The notes under the pieces are model-generated. The model was not told where the DNA came from, did no database searches, and worked only from the letters and a program-made list of their open reading frames with translations. From CAZCBD01 sp964496755 (GTDB lineage Bacteria; Bacteroidota; Ignavibacteria; Ignavibacteriales; Melioribacteraceae), in the NCBI GenBank assembly GCA_964496755.1, contig CAZCBD010000030.1, forward strand, positions 1-20,248: a stretch of DNA of 20,248 bases. Reading direction: 5' to 3'. The first letter of the stretch is position 1; each line of letters begins with the position of its first letter. Below, piece by piece: positions 8,023-15,654 of the stretch. The position numbers were made by a program, and so were the translations under genes.

Positions 8023-8976
8023 TTAGAATTGTTTTCTTTCCTGATTAAGGTTAGTATTTCTTTCCCAAAAAACACCATCCTTATACCCTTGGATTGAAGT
8101 ATCGGTTTCAGCAATTTTCAATCTTTTTTCAGTTACAGCCGCAAAATATTTATCGATTTCAATTCCCAAATATTTTCTACCAAGTTTTTTAGCAACAACA
8201 CTAGTTGTTCCCGAACCAAGCAACGGATCGAAAACAACGTCATTTTTATTTGTACTGGCCAAAATTATTTTTGCCAATAATTTTTCAGGTTTTTGGGTAG
8301 GGTGATCAGTGTTTTCGGGCATCGACCAAAAGGGAACTGAAATATCAGTCCAAATATTTGACGGGTGAGTAAGCCTGAAAGCTTGCCCGTTAGCCTCAAG
8401 ATTCCAGTCTTTGGGTGTACCGTCTTTATTTTTATAGGGTGCAATAACTTTTCGTTTCAATTTAATATCTTCAACATTAAAAGTATAATCATCGGAAATT
8501 GTAGCAAACCAAATATCTTCGGTATTATTTTTCCAATTAGTCTTTGCTCCTCTGCCTTTTTCTCTTTCCCAAGTTATTCTATTCCTAACTTTAAAATACT
8601 TATTCAACACCAAATGAATTGAAGTTGAAGATTTCCAATCGCCACAAAAATAAACCGAAGCGGTTGGTTTCAACAAACGAATCATTTGTCTTAAAAAATC
8701 ATCAATCCATTTCGAATAATCTTCAATTGACATTTCTCGGAATTTAATTGTATTAAAATCTTTTTGCAGATTATACGGAGGATCAAGAAAAAGCAAATCA
8801 ACAAAATTATCGGGCAAAAAACTCAATGCCTCATTTAAATCTTGATTAATTGTTTTATTCAAAACCGTTTGAATCGAAACTTTTTTATTTAAATTAACAA
8901 ATTCTTTCTCATAAAAAGATATTTCGTTTTCTTTAATAGACAATGTTCTATTTCTGGGGGCTCTTTTTTTTTCCAT
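8023..8976 (-). CDS. Site-specific DNA methyltransferase, beta class, adenine type (orphan)
   Basis: A 317-residue SAM-dependent DNA methyltransferase. The order of motifs is that of beta-class enzymes: catalytic motif IV LDPPYN first (DPPY at 65-68), then a variable target-recognition part including GRGAKTNWKNN (141-151) and HPTQKP (225-230), then the SAM-binding motif I as FDPLLGSGTT (249-258). DPPY points to N6-adenine, though N4-cytosine enzymes can overlap. The usual F of the DPFxGSG motif is L here. The frame extends 11 codons upstream to a TTG at 9009, but those residues (SLHLFCYFT...) look non-coding, so I chose the ATG at 8976; neither start has a good SD. No restriction endonuclease gene is beside it: metG lies immediately upstream and foldase genes downstream. 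A solitary, possibly regulatory, methylase is likely. The target sequence cannot be read from the protein. Confidence 0.87.
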   Translation of the reverse strand: MEKKRAPRNRTLSIKENEISFYEKEFVNLNKKVSIQTVLNKTINQDLNEALSFLPDNFVDLLFLDPPYNLQKDFNTIKFREMSIEDYSKWIDDFLRQMIRLLKPTASVYFCGDWKSSTSIHLVLNKYFKVRNRITWEREKGRGAKTNWKNNTEDIWFATISDDYTFNVEDIKLKRKVIAPYKNKDGTPKDWNLEANGQAFRLTHPSNIWTDISVPFWSMPENTDHPTQKPEKLLAKIILASTNKNDVVFDPLLGSGTTSVVAKKLGRKYLGIEIDKYFAAVTEKRLKIAETDTSIQGYKDGVFWERNTNLNQERKQF

Positions 8977-9024
8977 ATAAGTAAAGTAACAAAATAAGTG
9001 GAGCGACAATATTGCCGCCCAAAT

Positions 9025-11070
9025 TTATCTTACTTCTGTTCCCGGTTTAATGTTTTCATTTACTTCAAGTACATTTAGTTTGCCGGTATCGGATTCTATT
9101 GCTAAAATCATTCCCTGCGATTCTTCGCCCATTAATTTGGCCGGTTTTAGGTTTGCAACCATAACTACATTTTTACCAATCAAATTATCCGGTGAATAAT
9201 GCTCGGCAATTCCTGCAATTATTTGTCTTTTTTCACCTTTAAGTTCAACTTGGAGTTTTAAAAGTTTTTTACTTTTTTTAATTTTTTCAGCTTCAACTAT
9301 TTTGGCAGTTCTTAATTTCACTTTTAAAAAGGTATCAAAGTCTATTAGTTCGAACTTTTCCGGTTGTTCTCCAGTTTCAATAACACCAAGTTTATTCACT
9401 TGTTCTTCAATTTTCTCATCTTCAATTTTAGAAAAAAGAATTTCAGATTTATTTAAAACATGTCCGACTGAAAGATTCGTTTCACTTAAATTTTCCCATT
9501 TAACCGGTTTAGCATTCAACATATGAAAAATCTTTTCGGAAGAAAAAGGTATAACCGGACTTAAAATTTCTGCAAGAGTAAAAATTGTTTGCAAACAAAT
9601 ATTAATTGTATTTGCAGTTTCCTGTTTATTGGTTTTAACGGTTTTCCATGGTTCAGAATCATTAAAATATTTATTGCCGGCACGAGCCAAACTCATCATT
9701 TCAAAAACCGCCTCTTTAATCTTATATCTTTCAATTAAGTCGGCAATTTTTTTCGGTTGCTCTTTTAAGTAAGAAAGCATTTCGTTATCAATTTCTTTTA
9801 GGTTTAAAATTTCAGGTACTTTGTTTTCAAAATGCTTATTGGCAAAAATAAACGTTCTGTTGATAAAGTTACCCAAAATATCTGCCAATTCACTATTATT
9901 TCTTAATTGAAACTCTTTCCAATAAAAATCCGTATCTTTTGATTCAGGTAAATTAGCAGCAAGAGTATAGCGCAAAGGGTCGGCAGGAAATATTTCTAAA
10001 AATTCATTTACATCAATTCCCCATCCTCGCGATTTTGAAAATTTCTTTCCTTCGAAATTCAAAAATTCATTTGCGGGAACATTTTCCGGGTAAATAAATT
10101 TGTCCTCACGATTATCATTCCAAGCCATTAACATAGCCGGGAAAATAATTGTATGGAATACCACATTATCTTTTCCAATAAACGCAATGTATCTGGTATC
10201 TTGATTTTGCCAATATTCACGCCACAACTCGGGATTGCCTTTTTGCTTAGCCCATTCTTTTGTTGCGGAAATATAACCTAATACGGCCTCAAACCAAACA
10301 TAAAGAACCTTGTCGTCAACATTATCAAGAGGAACTTTCACACCCCAATCCAGATCGCGAGTAACAGCTCTATCTTTTAATCCATCATGGAACCAACCTT
10401 TACAATATTGCAAAACATTATCTTTCCAGCCAAATTTTTTGTTGCACTCTTGAATATATTTTTCGAGTCTTTCCTGATATTTGCCAAGAGGAAAAAACCA
10501 ATGAGACGTTTCTTTAAGTTCTGGAGTTGAACCGGAAATTTTACTAATCGGATTTTTTAGCTCGGAAGGATCATAAAGTGCCCCGCATTTTTCGCATTCA
10601 TCGCTTCGGGCTTCATCATAGCCACATTTAGGGCAAGTGCCTTCAACATATCTATCGGGCAAAAACTTATTTGCTTTGCTATCAAAAAATTGCATGTTTT
10701 TTTTAATTTTAAATAAACCGGCTTTTTCGAACGTTAAGAAAAATTCTTTTGCATTCTCATGATGAATCGGAATGCTTGTTCGCGAATAAATGTCAAAACT
10801 CATTCCGAATTTTTCAAAAGCATCTTTGTTTATTTTATGAAAACGATCAATTACTTCCTGTGGCGAAATCCCTTCCTTATCGGCAGTAATTGTAATAGGC
10901 ACTCCATGTTCATCAGACCCGCACATATATATAACGTCGCTTCCTTTTAATCTATGATATCTGACAAAAATATCGGCCGGCAAATAGGCGCCACTTAAAT
11001 GGCCTAAATGTATTGGTCCGTTTGCGTAGGGCAAAGCAGATGTAACTAAAATTTTTTTGCTTGTACTCAA
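9025..11070 (-). CDS. metG: Methionyl-tRNA synthetase with C-terminal tRNA-binding domain
   Basis: Charges tRNA-Met with methionine in the cytoplasm. Class I synthetase signatures are clear: HLGH at 21-24, KFSKS at 343-347, and a zinc knuckle with cysteines at 146, 149, 159 and 162. The anticodon-binding helical domain follows (about 390-545). An EMAP/Trbp111-like OB-fold tRNA-binding domain ends the protein (about 580-681), giving the long 681-residue dimeric form. Translation must begin upstream of residue 15, and the first in-frame ATG is only at residue 49, so the start is the TTG at 11070. It is preceded by an AAAGG SD with 7-nt spacing. A candidate -7 element TATATTTG lies about 29 nt upstream. 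It is the first gene of the run continuing into the methyltransferase. Confidence 0.97.
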   Translation of the reverse strand: MSTSKKILVTSALPYANGPIHLGHLSGAYLPADIFVRYHRLKGSDVIYMCGSDEHGVPITITADKEGISPQEVIDRFHKINKDAFEKFGMSFDIYSRTSIPIHHENAKEFFLTFEKAGLFKIKKNMQFFDSKANKFLPDRYVEGTCPKCGYDEARSDECEKCGALYDPSELKNPISKISGSTPELKETSHWFFPLGKYQERLEKYIQECNKKFGWKDNVLQYCKGWFHDGLKDRAVTRDLDWGVKVPLDNVDDKVLYVWFEAVLGYISATKEWAKQKGNPELWREYWQNQDTRYIAFIGKDNVVFHTIIFPAMLMAWNDNREDKFIYPENVPANEFLNFEGKKFSKSRGWGIDVNEFLEIFPADPLRYTLAANLPESKDTDFYWKEFQLRNNSELADILGNFINRTFIFANKHFENKVPEILNLKEIDNEMLSYLKEQPKKIADLIERYKIKEAVFEMMSLARAGNKYFNDSEPWKTVKTNKQETANTINICLQTIFTLAEILSPVIPFSSEKIFHMLNAKPVKWENLSETNLSVGHVLNKSEILFSKIEDEKIEEQVNKLGVIETGEQPEKFELIDFDTFLKVKLRTAKIVEAEKIKKSKKLLKLQVELKGEKRQIIAGIAEHYSPDNLIGKNVVMVANLKPAKLMGEESQGMILAIESDTGKLNVLEVNENIKPGTEVR

Positions 11071-11077
11071 AATATTA

Positions 11078-11082
11078 CCTTT
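11078..11082 (-). promoter_or_regulatory. Ribosome binding site of metG (fixes TTG start)
   Basis: The minus strand reads AAAGG here, 7 nt before the TTG at 11070. It is one of the better SDs in the window and decides the non-ATG start of metG. Confidence 0.75.
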
Positions 11083-11098
11083 GTTTTTTTTGATTAGA

Positions 11099-11106
11099 CA
11101 AATATA
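11099..11106 (-). promoter_or_regulatory. Candidate -7 promoter element of metG (Bacteroidota type)
   Basis: The minus strand reads TATATTTG, matching the TAnnTTTG consensus known for Bacteroidota primary sigma factor promoters. It would give a leader of roughly 20-25 nt that contains the SD. No good TTTG element is seen at -33, which lowers confidence. Confidence 0.45.
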
Positions 11107-11208
11107 AGATTTTTTTAAAATAAATAATTACTTTCCGTAAGTTTGGGTTTAAGAAAATACTCCTCCCTGTTTTCTTGATATGTTATTAATTTACCTTAAA
11201 ATTTGGTT

Positions 11209-12165
11209 ATGGAAATATTAATTCAGAATTTAATTTTTGCGTTTAAAACAATTGCACCTGTTTTTTTAATACTATTTCTTGGTATTTTTTTAAAACAGAT
11301 AAATATAATAGATGCTCCTTTTATTTCAACTTCGTCAAAATTAGTTTTCAATGTAGCTTTACCGGTTTTTCTTTTTATGAAATTAAGTTCAACTAATTTT
11401 GCCGTATCATTCGATTTAAATTTAATAGGATACATATACTCCGGAATTTTAGCATCATATTTATTAACATGGTTAATTGCATCAAAATTTATTAAAGAAA
11501 AAAAAGATCTGGGTTCATTTGTACAGGGAGCTTTTAGAAGTAACTTTGCAATTGTCGGTTTAGCGGTAATTTATAGTGTATTTGGTGATGAAGGATTAAC
11601 AAAAGGATCAATTGTATTGGCGCTTATAGTTCCGATATTAAATCTGCTATCCATTATTACTTTGGAAATTAATTCTTCTGGTAAACTAAAAATCAATTAT
11701 AAAGAGATATTATTGAAACTAGCTCGAAATCCTCTTTTGATTTCGGTAATTATTGCCACGCCATTTTCATTGTTTAAAATAAAAATACACGAAACATTAA
11801 TAGAAACCGGTGATTATATTTCGGCAATAACTTTGCCTCTTGCTTTAATTGGAATTGGCGGTTCATTAAATTTAAAAAGTTTTAAACAAGCCTCTAAACT
11901 GGCTTTTGCAGCTTCATCGGTAAAAATCATTTTTATTCCTTTGATATTTACAATAGCAGCTTGCTACTTGAACTTTTCTAATATCAATCTGGGAATAATT
12001 TTTATTTTCTTTGCTTGTCCAACGGCTATTGTTAGCTATATTATGGCAGATGCAATGGGTTGTAACTCTAAACTTGCAGGAAATATTATTGTGATTTCTA
12101 CTACAATATCGGTTTTAACAATTAGCATCGGTATTTTTATTTTGAAAATTTATAATTTAATTTAA
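11209..12165 (+). CDS. AEC (auxin efflux carrier) family transporter
   Basis: A 318-residue inner-membrane protein made almost entirely of hydrophobic segments (about 10 membrane helices). The N-terminal segment APVFLILFLGIFLKQ, the glycine-rich segment IGIGGSLNLKSF in the second half, and the CPTAIVSYIMADAMG segment near the end fit the AEC/PIN-like family, which exports organic anions, amino acids or related small molecules. The substrate is not readable. The frame extends to a TTG at 11203, but an ATG follows two codons later at 11209 and is preferred. Neither has an SD. It is divergent from metG and is followed after 12 nt by the EamA-like gene, probably in one transcript. Confidence 0.85.
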   Translation: MEILIQNLIFAFKTIAPVFLILFLGIFLKQINIIDAPFISTSSKLVFNVALPVFLFMKLSSTNFAVSFDLNLIGYIYSGILASYLLTWLIASKFIKEKKDLGSFVQGAFRSNFAIVGLAVIYSVFGDEGLTKGSIVLALIVPILNLLSIITLEINSSGKLKINYKEILLKLARNPLLISVIIATPFSLFKIKIHETLIETGDYISAITLPLALIGIGGSLNLKSFKQASKLAFAASSVKIIFIPLIFTIAACYLNFSNINLGIIFIFFACPTAIVSYIMADAMGCNSKLAGNIIVISTTISVLTISIGIFILKIYNLI

Positions 12166-12177
12166 GCTTAAAATAAC

Positions 12178-13047
12178 ATGAAACCTTTCGACGTATTTCT
12201 TGCTATACTTGTTGCCTTAATTTGGGGATTAAATTTTGTTGCAATAAAAATAGGATTAAATGAATTTCCTCCTTTCTTGCTTTCAGGTTTACGATTTCTT
12301 TTTGCTGCATTTCCTGCCGTTTTAATCGTAAAACGAAATAAAACACCTTGGAAATATATAGTAGCAATAGGGGTTTCTGTGGGTATTGTTATGTTTAGCC
12401 TGCTATTTATAGGAATGGAAGCGGGATTATCTACCGGTTTAACGTCTCTTGTTTTGCAAATTCAAGCACCTTTTACGCTTTTAATATCAGCAATCTATTT
12501 AAAAGATAAGCCGAGTAGGATTCAACTTTCGGGTGTTCTGCTTGCTTTTACAGGTATTTTGTTACTTGCCGTGAGCAACGAGTCAACTATTTCAACATTG
12601 GGATTATTATTAGTAATATTAAGTGGACTTTCGTGGGCAATTTCAAACATAATCATGAAAAAGGCCGGTAAAATAAATATGCTGAGTTTAATTGTTTGGA
12701 TGAGTTTAATACCTCCAATACCACTATTAATGATTTCATTTTTTTTTGAAACCAATCAATTGGAAGTTTTAAGTAATCTAAGCGCTAAAGGAATTGGTGC
12801 AATATTATATATGAGCTTGTTCTCAACAATTTTAGCATACGGATTATGGGCAAAACTTTTAAAAGATTATAAACCGAATATTGTAGCTCCTTTCTCGTTG
12901 CTTATCCCGATTTTCGGAATATATTCTTCAATTATTTTACTCGGCGAAAAAATGAGTTTAACGGAAGTAATTTCTTCCGTCATAGTTTTTGCAGGATTAG
13001 TATCCGTTGTATTTGGCGAAAGAATAATAAAAATTTTTAAGAACTAA
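12178..13047 (+). CDS. EamA-like DMT superfamily exporter
   Basis: A 289-residue inner-membrane transporter with about 10 helices in two EamA repeats (about 1-137 and 143-285). The N-terminal segment WGLNFVAIKIGL (20-31) and the following GLRFLFAAFPAVL (42-54) closely resemble, from memory, E. coli EamA, an exporter of O-acetylserine and cysteine. The later segments GLTSLVLQIQAPFT and VAPFSLLIPIFG also fit. Function as a metabolite exporter is well supported; the exact substrate is inferred only from resemblance. It lies 12 nt behind the AEC-family gene and has no visible SD, so translation may depend on the upstream gene. Its TAA stop overlaps the stop codon of the convergent acyl-CoA synthetase gene. 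Confidence 0.87.
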   Translation: MKPFDVFLAILVALIWGLNFVAIKIGLNEFPPFLLSGLRFLFAAFPAVLIVKRNKTPWKYIVAIGVSVGIVMFSLLFIGMEAGLSTGLTSLVLQIQAPFTLLISAIYLKDKPSRIQLSGVLLAFTGILLLAVSNESTISTLGLLLVILSGLSWAISNIIMKKAGKINMLSLIVWMSLIPPIPLLMISFFFETNQLEVLSNLSAKGIGAILYMSLFSTILAYGLWAKLLKDYKPNIVAPFSLLIPIFGIYSSIILLGEKMSLTEVISSVIVFAGLVSVVFGERIIKIFKN

Positions 13048-14864
13048 GCATCAATTTTTTTATACATCTCGTCAATTAGATTTCCATACCTTTGTTCAAT
13101 AACTTTTCTTTTTATTTTGAGCGATGGAGTTAATTCACCATCTTCAATAGAAAAAGGTTTTTCGAGTAAAGTAAACTTTCTAATTTTTTCATAATTAGCT
13201 AATTTCTTTTGCAATACCGAAAACTCCTTATCAATCAACTCATCAATTTGTTTCAGTTTTACCAAATCCTCAATATCATCGTAATGTATTCTATTAGCAT
13301 CGGCATATTCTTTTAGAGCTTCAAAATCAGGAACAATTAAAGCTGTTAGAAACATTCGTTTATCCCCGATAACAACAAACTGATCGATATATTTATTAGC
13401 AAGAAACATATTCTCAATAGGAGTGGGAGCAATATATTTTCCGCCGGAAGTTTTAAATAGATGTTTTTTTCTATCGGTAATAATCAGAAATCCTTCTGCG
13501 TCAAACACACCAATATCCCCGGTATGAAGCCAACCGTTTTTCAACACTGCATCAGTTTCTTTTTTATTTTTATAATAGCCTTGCATTATTGAAGGACCGG
13601 CAGCAAGTATTTCGCCATCTTTTGCAATTTTAACTTCAACGCCGGGAAAGGGTTTTCCTACAGTTCCGAACTTATAATCATTTAATCTATTACAAGCTAT
13701 TACCGGTGATGATTCTGTTAATCCGTAGCCTTCCAAAACCGTTATACCAATTGCATCGAAAAATTCTCCTAATTCTCTTGAAAGAGCGGCACCCCCTGAT
13801 ATAAAAAATCTTAACCTTCCACCTGTTTTTTCAGCCAATTTTGAATAAACTAATTTCTGAGCAAGCTTATATTCCATTTTTAATTTAAGGGGAACCTTTT
13901 CTTGTTCGGCTACTAACTTCTTGTACTCAACTCCAATTTTCACTGCCCAATTAAATATTTTTTGCTTTTTGGGAGGTTGCGATTCTATATTCCTTTTTAT
14001 TTTACTGTACAGTCTTTCAAAAAACCTTGGCACAGCAGTCATAATTGTAGGACGAATTTCAATCAAATTTGTGGCTACTTTTTCTATTCCTTCTGCGTAA
14101 GCTATTGTACACATGCCGGATAAAGCGGTATAATATCCTGCCATCCGTTCAAAAATATGACACAAAGGTAAAAAACTTAAAAAGACATCATTCTCACTGA
14201 AATTAAATACTTTGTTTGCTGCTTTAACATTTGAAATTATATTTTTGTGCGTTAAAACAACTCCCTTCGGAACACCGGTAGTCCCTGAAGTATAAATTAT
14301 AGTACAAACATCATCTTCACTAATAAGTCCCCTTCTTTCATCAAGCAAACCGTAATGTTCAACTTCACATTTTTCGCCAAGTTTTTTAACTTCATTGAAG
14401 GTGAAAACATTTTTTTTATCGGCTGTATCAATTTCGTTTAACACAATAATAAATTTAAGATGCTTACAGTTTTCCCGTATTTTTAATATTTTATTTAATT
14501 GAAAATTATTCGAAACAATAATACCCTTTGATTCGGAATCATTTAAAATGAACTCAATATTTTCAGCTGTAAGAATCGGATACAAAGGAACATCCACAGC
14601 ACCGAGTCCTAAAATTGCCATGTCGGAATAAACCCACTCGGGGCGATTTTCAGAAATTATTGCAATTTTATCACCTTTCTTAAGGTCAAGACAAGTTAAA
14701 CCAAAAGCAAATTTTTCAGTTTCCGTTTTAAATTCAGAGTATGAAATATCATTATACTTTCCATTTGATTTGTATTTAAAAGCCGGCTTATTAAGCGGTA
14801 ATCCTTTTTTTACATTATATTCAAATAATTCCGGAATAGTGTAATAATCACGCATATTTTGCAT
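13044..14864 (-). CDS. Long-chain fatty acid--CoA ligase (AMP-forming acyl-CoA synthetase)
   Basis: Activates fatty acids to acyl-CoA through an acyl-adenylate, for beta-oxidation or lipid synthesis, in the cytoplasm or at the membrane. At 606 residues it has the length of the FadD15/long-chain type. Signatures in order: P-loop YTSGTTGVPKG (191-201), SFLPLCHIFER (230-240), GYGLTESSP (379-387), GWLHTGD (444-450), DRKKHLFKTSGGKYIAP (464-480) and the C-terminal LTPSLKIKRK with the expected catalytic lysine. The start is set by GAGG (complement of 14871-14874) 6 nt before the first ATG; a second ATG occurs three codons later. It stands alone on the minus strand, divergent from the YqaA-like gene and convergent with the EamA-like gene. 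No beta-oxidation genes are adjacent, so the pathway role is open. Confidence 0.93.
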   Translation of the reverse strand: MQNMRDYYTIPELFEYNVKKGLPLNKPAFKYKSNGKYNDISYSEFKTETEKFAFGLTCLDLKKGDKIAIISENRPEWVYSDMAILGLGAVDVPLYPILTAENIEFILNDSESKGIIVSNNFQLNKILKIRENCKHLKFIIVLNEIDTADKKNVFTFNEVKKLGEKCEVEHYGLLDERRGLISEDDVCTIIYTSGTTGVPKGVVLTHKNIISNVKAANKVFNFSENDVFLSFLPLCHIFERMAGYYTALSGMCTIAYAEGIEKVATNLIEIRPTIMTAVPRFFERLYSKIKRNIESQPPKKQKIFNWAVKIGVEYKKLVAEQEKVPLKLKMEYKLAQKLVYSKLAEKTGGRLRFFISGGAALSRELGEFFDAIGITVLEGYGLTESSPVIACNRLNDYKFGTVGKPFPGVEVKIAKDGEILAAGPSIMQGYYKNKKETDAVLKNGWLHTGDIGVFDAEGFLIITDRKKHLFKTSGGKYIAPTPIENMFLANKYIDQFVVIGDKRMFLTALIVPDFEALKEYADANRIHYDDIEDLVKLKQIDELIDKEFSVLQKKLANYEKIRKFTLLEKPFSIEDGELTPSLKIKRKVIEQRYGNLIDEMYKKIDA

Positions 14865-14913
14865 CTAAAACCTCATTGGCATTTGCTTAATTAAAATTTA
14901 ATTGAAGTAAATT

Positions 14914-14936
14914 AACATTTTTTGTTCTAAAATGTT
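14914..14936. repeat. 8-bp inverted repeat in the divergent promoter region
   Basis: AACATTTT (14914-14921) and AAAATGTT (14929-14936) form a perfect inverted repeat with a 7-nt spacer. It lies between the divergent acyl-CoA synthetase and YqaA-like genes, a place where an operator could act on both. It is AT-rich, so chance occurrence is possible. Confidence 0.35.
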
Positions 14937-14951
14937 TAAATATATTTTTTG

Positions 14952-14959
14952 TAACTTTG
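14952..14959 (+). promoter_or_regulatory. Candidate -7 element of the YqaA-like gene
   Basis: TAACTTTG matches the Bacteroidota TAnnTTTG consensus. It ends 8 nt before the ATG at 14968, which implies a transcript with almost no leader. A TTTG at 14921-14924 is too far upstream (27-nt spacer) to be an ideal -33 partner. Confidence 0.45.
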
Positions 14960-14967
14960 CAATCGAA

Positions 14968-15582
14968 ATGAAAATTTTACGAAAAATATATGATTGGATG
15001 CTTCATTGGGCAAATACTCGGTATGGAAGTATCGCTCTATTTATTATTGCTTTTGCTGAAGCCTCGTTTTTTCCAATACCACCGGACGCATTGTTGATCG
15101 CACTTGTTTTAGGAGCTCGGTCAAAGGCTTTTAAGTTTGCTTTGAATTGCTCAATTGCCTCTGTTATCGGAGCTTTACTTGGTTATTCAATCGGATATTT
15201 TGTTTGGTGGAGCGGAGTAAATGAATTTTCTTCGGTTGCCAATTTCTTTTTTACTAATATCCCCGGTTTTACTAAGGATTTGTTTTCAAACGTAAAACAA
15301 TTATATAACTCATACGATTTCTGGATTATTTTCACTGCCGGTTTCACTCCTATTCCGTATAAAATATTCACAATCTCTTCAGGTGCATTTCAGATAAATT
15401 TACCCATGTTTATTATTGCTTCAATTATTAGCCGTTTCGGAAGGTTTTTTTTAGTAGCATTTTTGCTTTGGAAATTTGGTGATTCAATAAAATTATTTAT
15501 TGATAAATATTTTAATAAATTGGCTATTGTATTTACTTTTCTTTTGGTTGGAGGATTCGTATTAATTAAATTTTTATTTTAA
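14968..15582 (+). CDS. YqaA/DedA-type membrane protein with VTT (SNARE-associated) domain
   Basis: A 204-residue inner-membrane protein. After a short amphipathic start (MKILRKIYDWMLHWANT) come hydrophobic segments with the family motif EASFFPIPPDALLIALVLG and, in the second half, GFTPIPYKIFTISSG with the paired proline signature of VTT proteins. Related proteins are implicated in lipid flipping or envelope homeostasis; the specific role here is unknown. The frame allows an earlier ATG at 14932, but the 12 extra residues are unlike the family start as I know it, contain half of an inverted repeat and the candidate -7 element, and lack an SD, so I chose 14968. It converges on tkt with a strong hairpin between them. 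Confidence 0.85.
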   Translation: MKILRKIYDWMLHWANTRYGSIALFIIAFAEASFFPIPPDALLIALVLGARSKAFKFALNCSIASVIGALLGYSIGYFVWWSGVNEFSSVANFFFTNIPGFTKDLFSNVKQLYNSYDFWIIFTAGFTPIPYKIFTISSGAFQINLPMFIIASIISRFGRFFLVAFLLWKFGDSIKLFIDKYFNKLAIVFTFLLVGGFVLIKFLF

Positions 15583-15611
15583 TTAATTTAAGCTCAAATA
15601 ATTTTAGTTAT

Positions 15612-15644
15612 AAATTTAAGCCCCGATAATCGGGGCTTAAATTT
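15612..15644. terminator. Strong bidirectional terminator between the YqaA-like gene and tkt
   Basis: A perfect 15-bp stem (15612-15626 with 15630-15644) closes a 3-nt loop TAA. The core is AAGCCCCGA/TCGGGGCTT, flanked by A- and T-rich arms that provide T tracts on both strands. It lies 30 nt after the plus-strand stop and 11 nt after the tkt stop, so it can end both convergent transcripts. Confidence 0.92.
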
Positions 15645-15654
15645 TATATAAATA

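Noticed and set aside
8977..9009. N-terminal extension of the methyltransferase to a TTG
   Set aside because: The 11 residues look non-coding, no SD supports the TTG, and an ATG follows directly before the conserved basic N-terminus.
11192..11205. TAnnTTTG-like promoter before the AEC transporter gene
   Set aside because: The sequence TAAAATTTG has three, not two, bases between TA and TTTG, so it does not match the consensus; the promoter is left uncalled.
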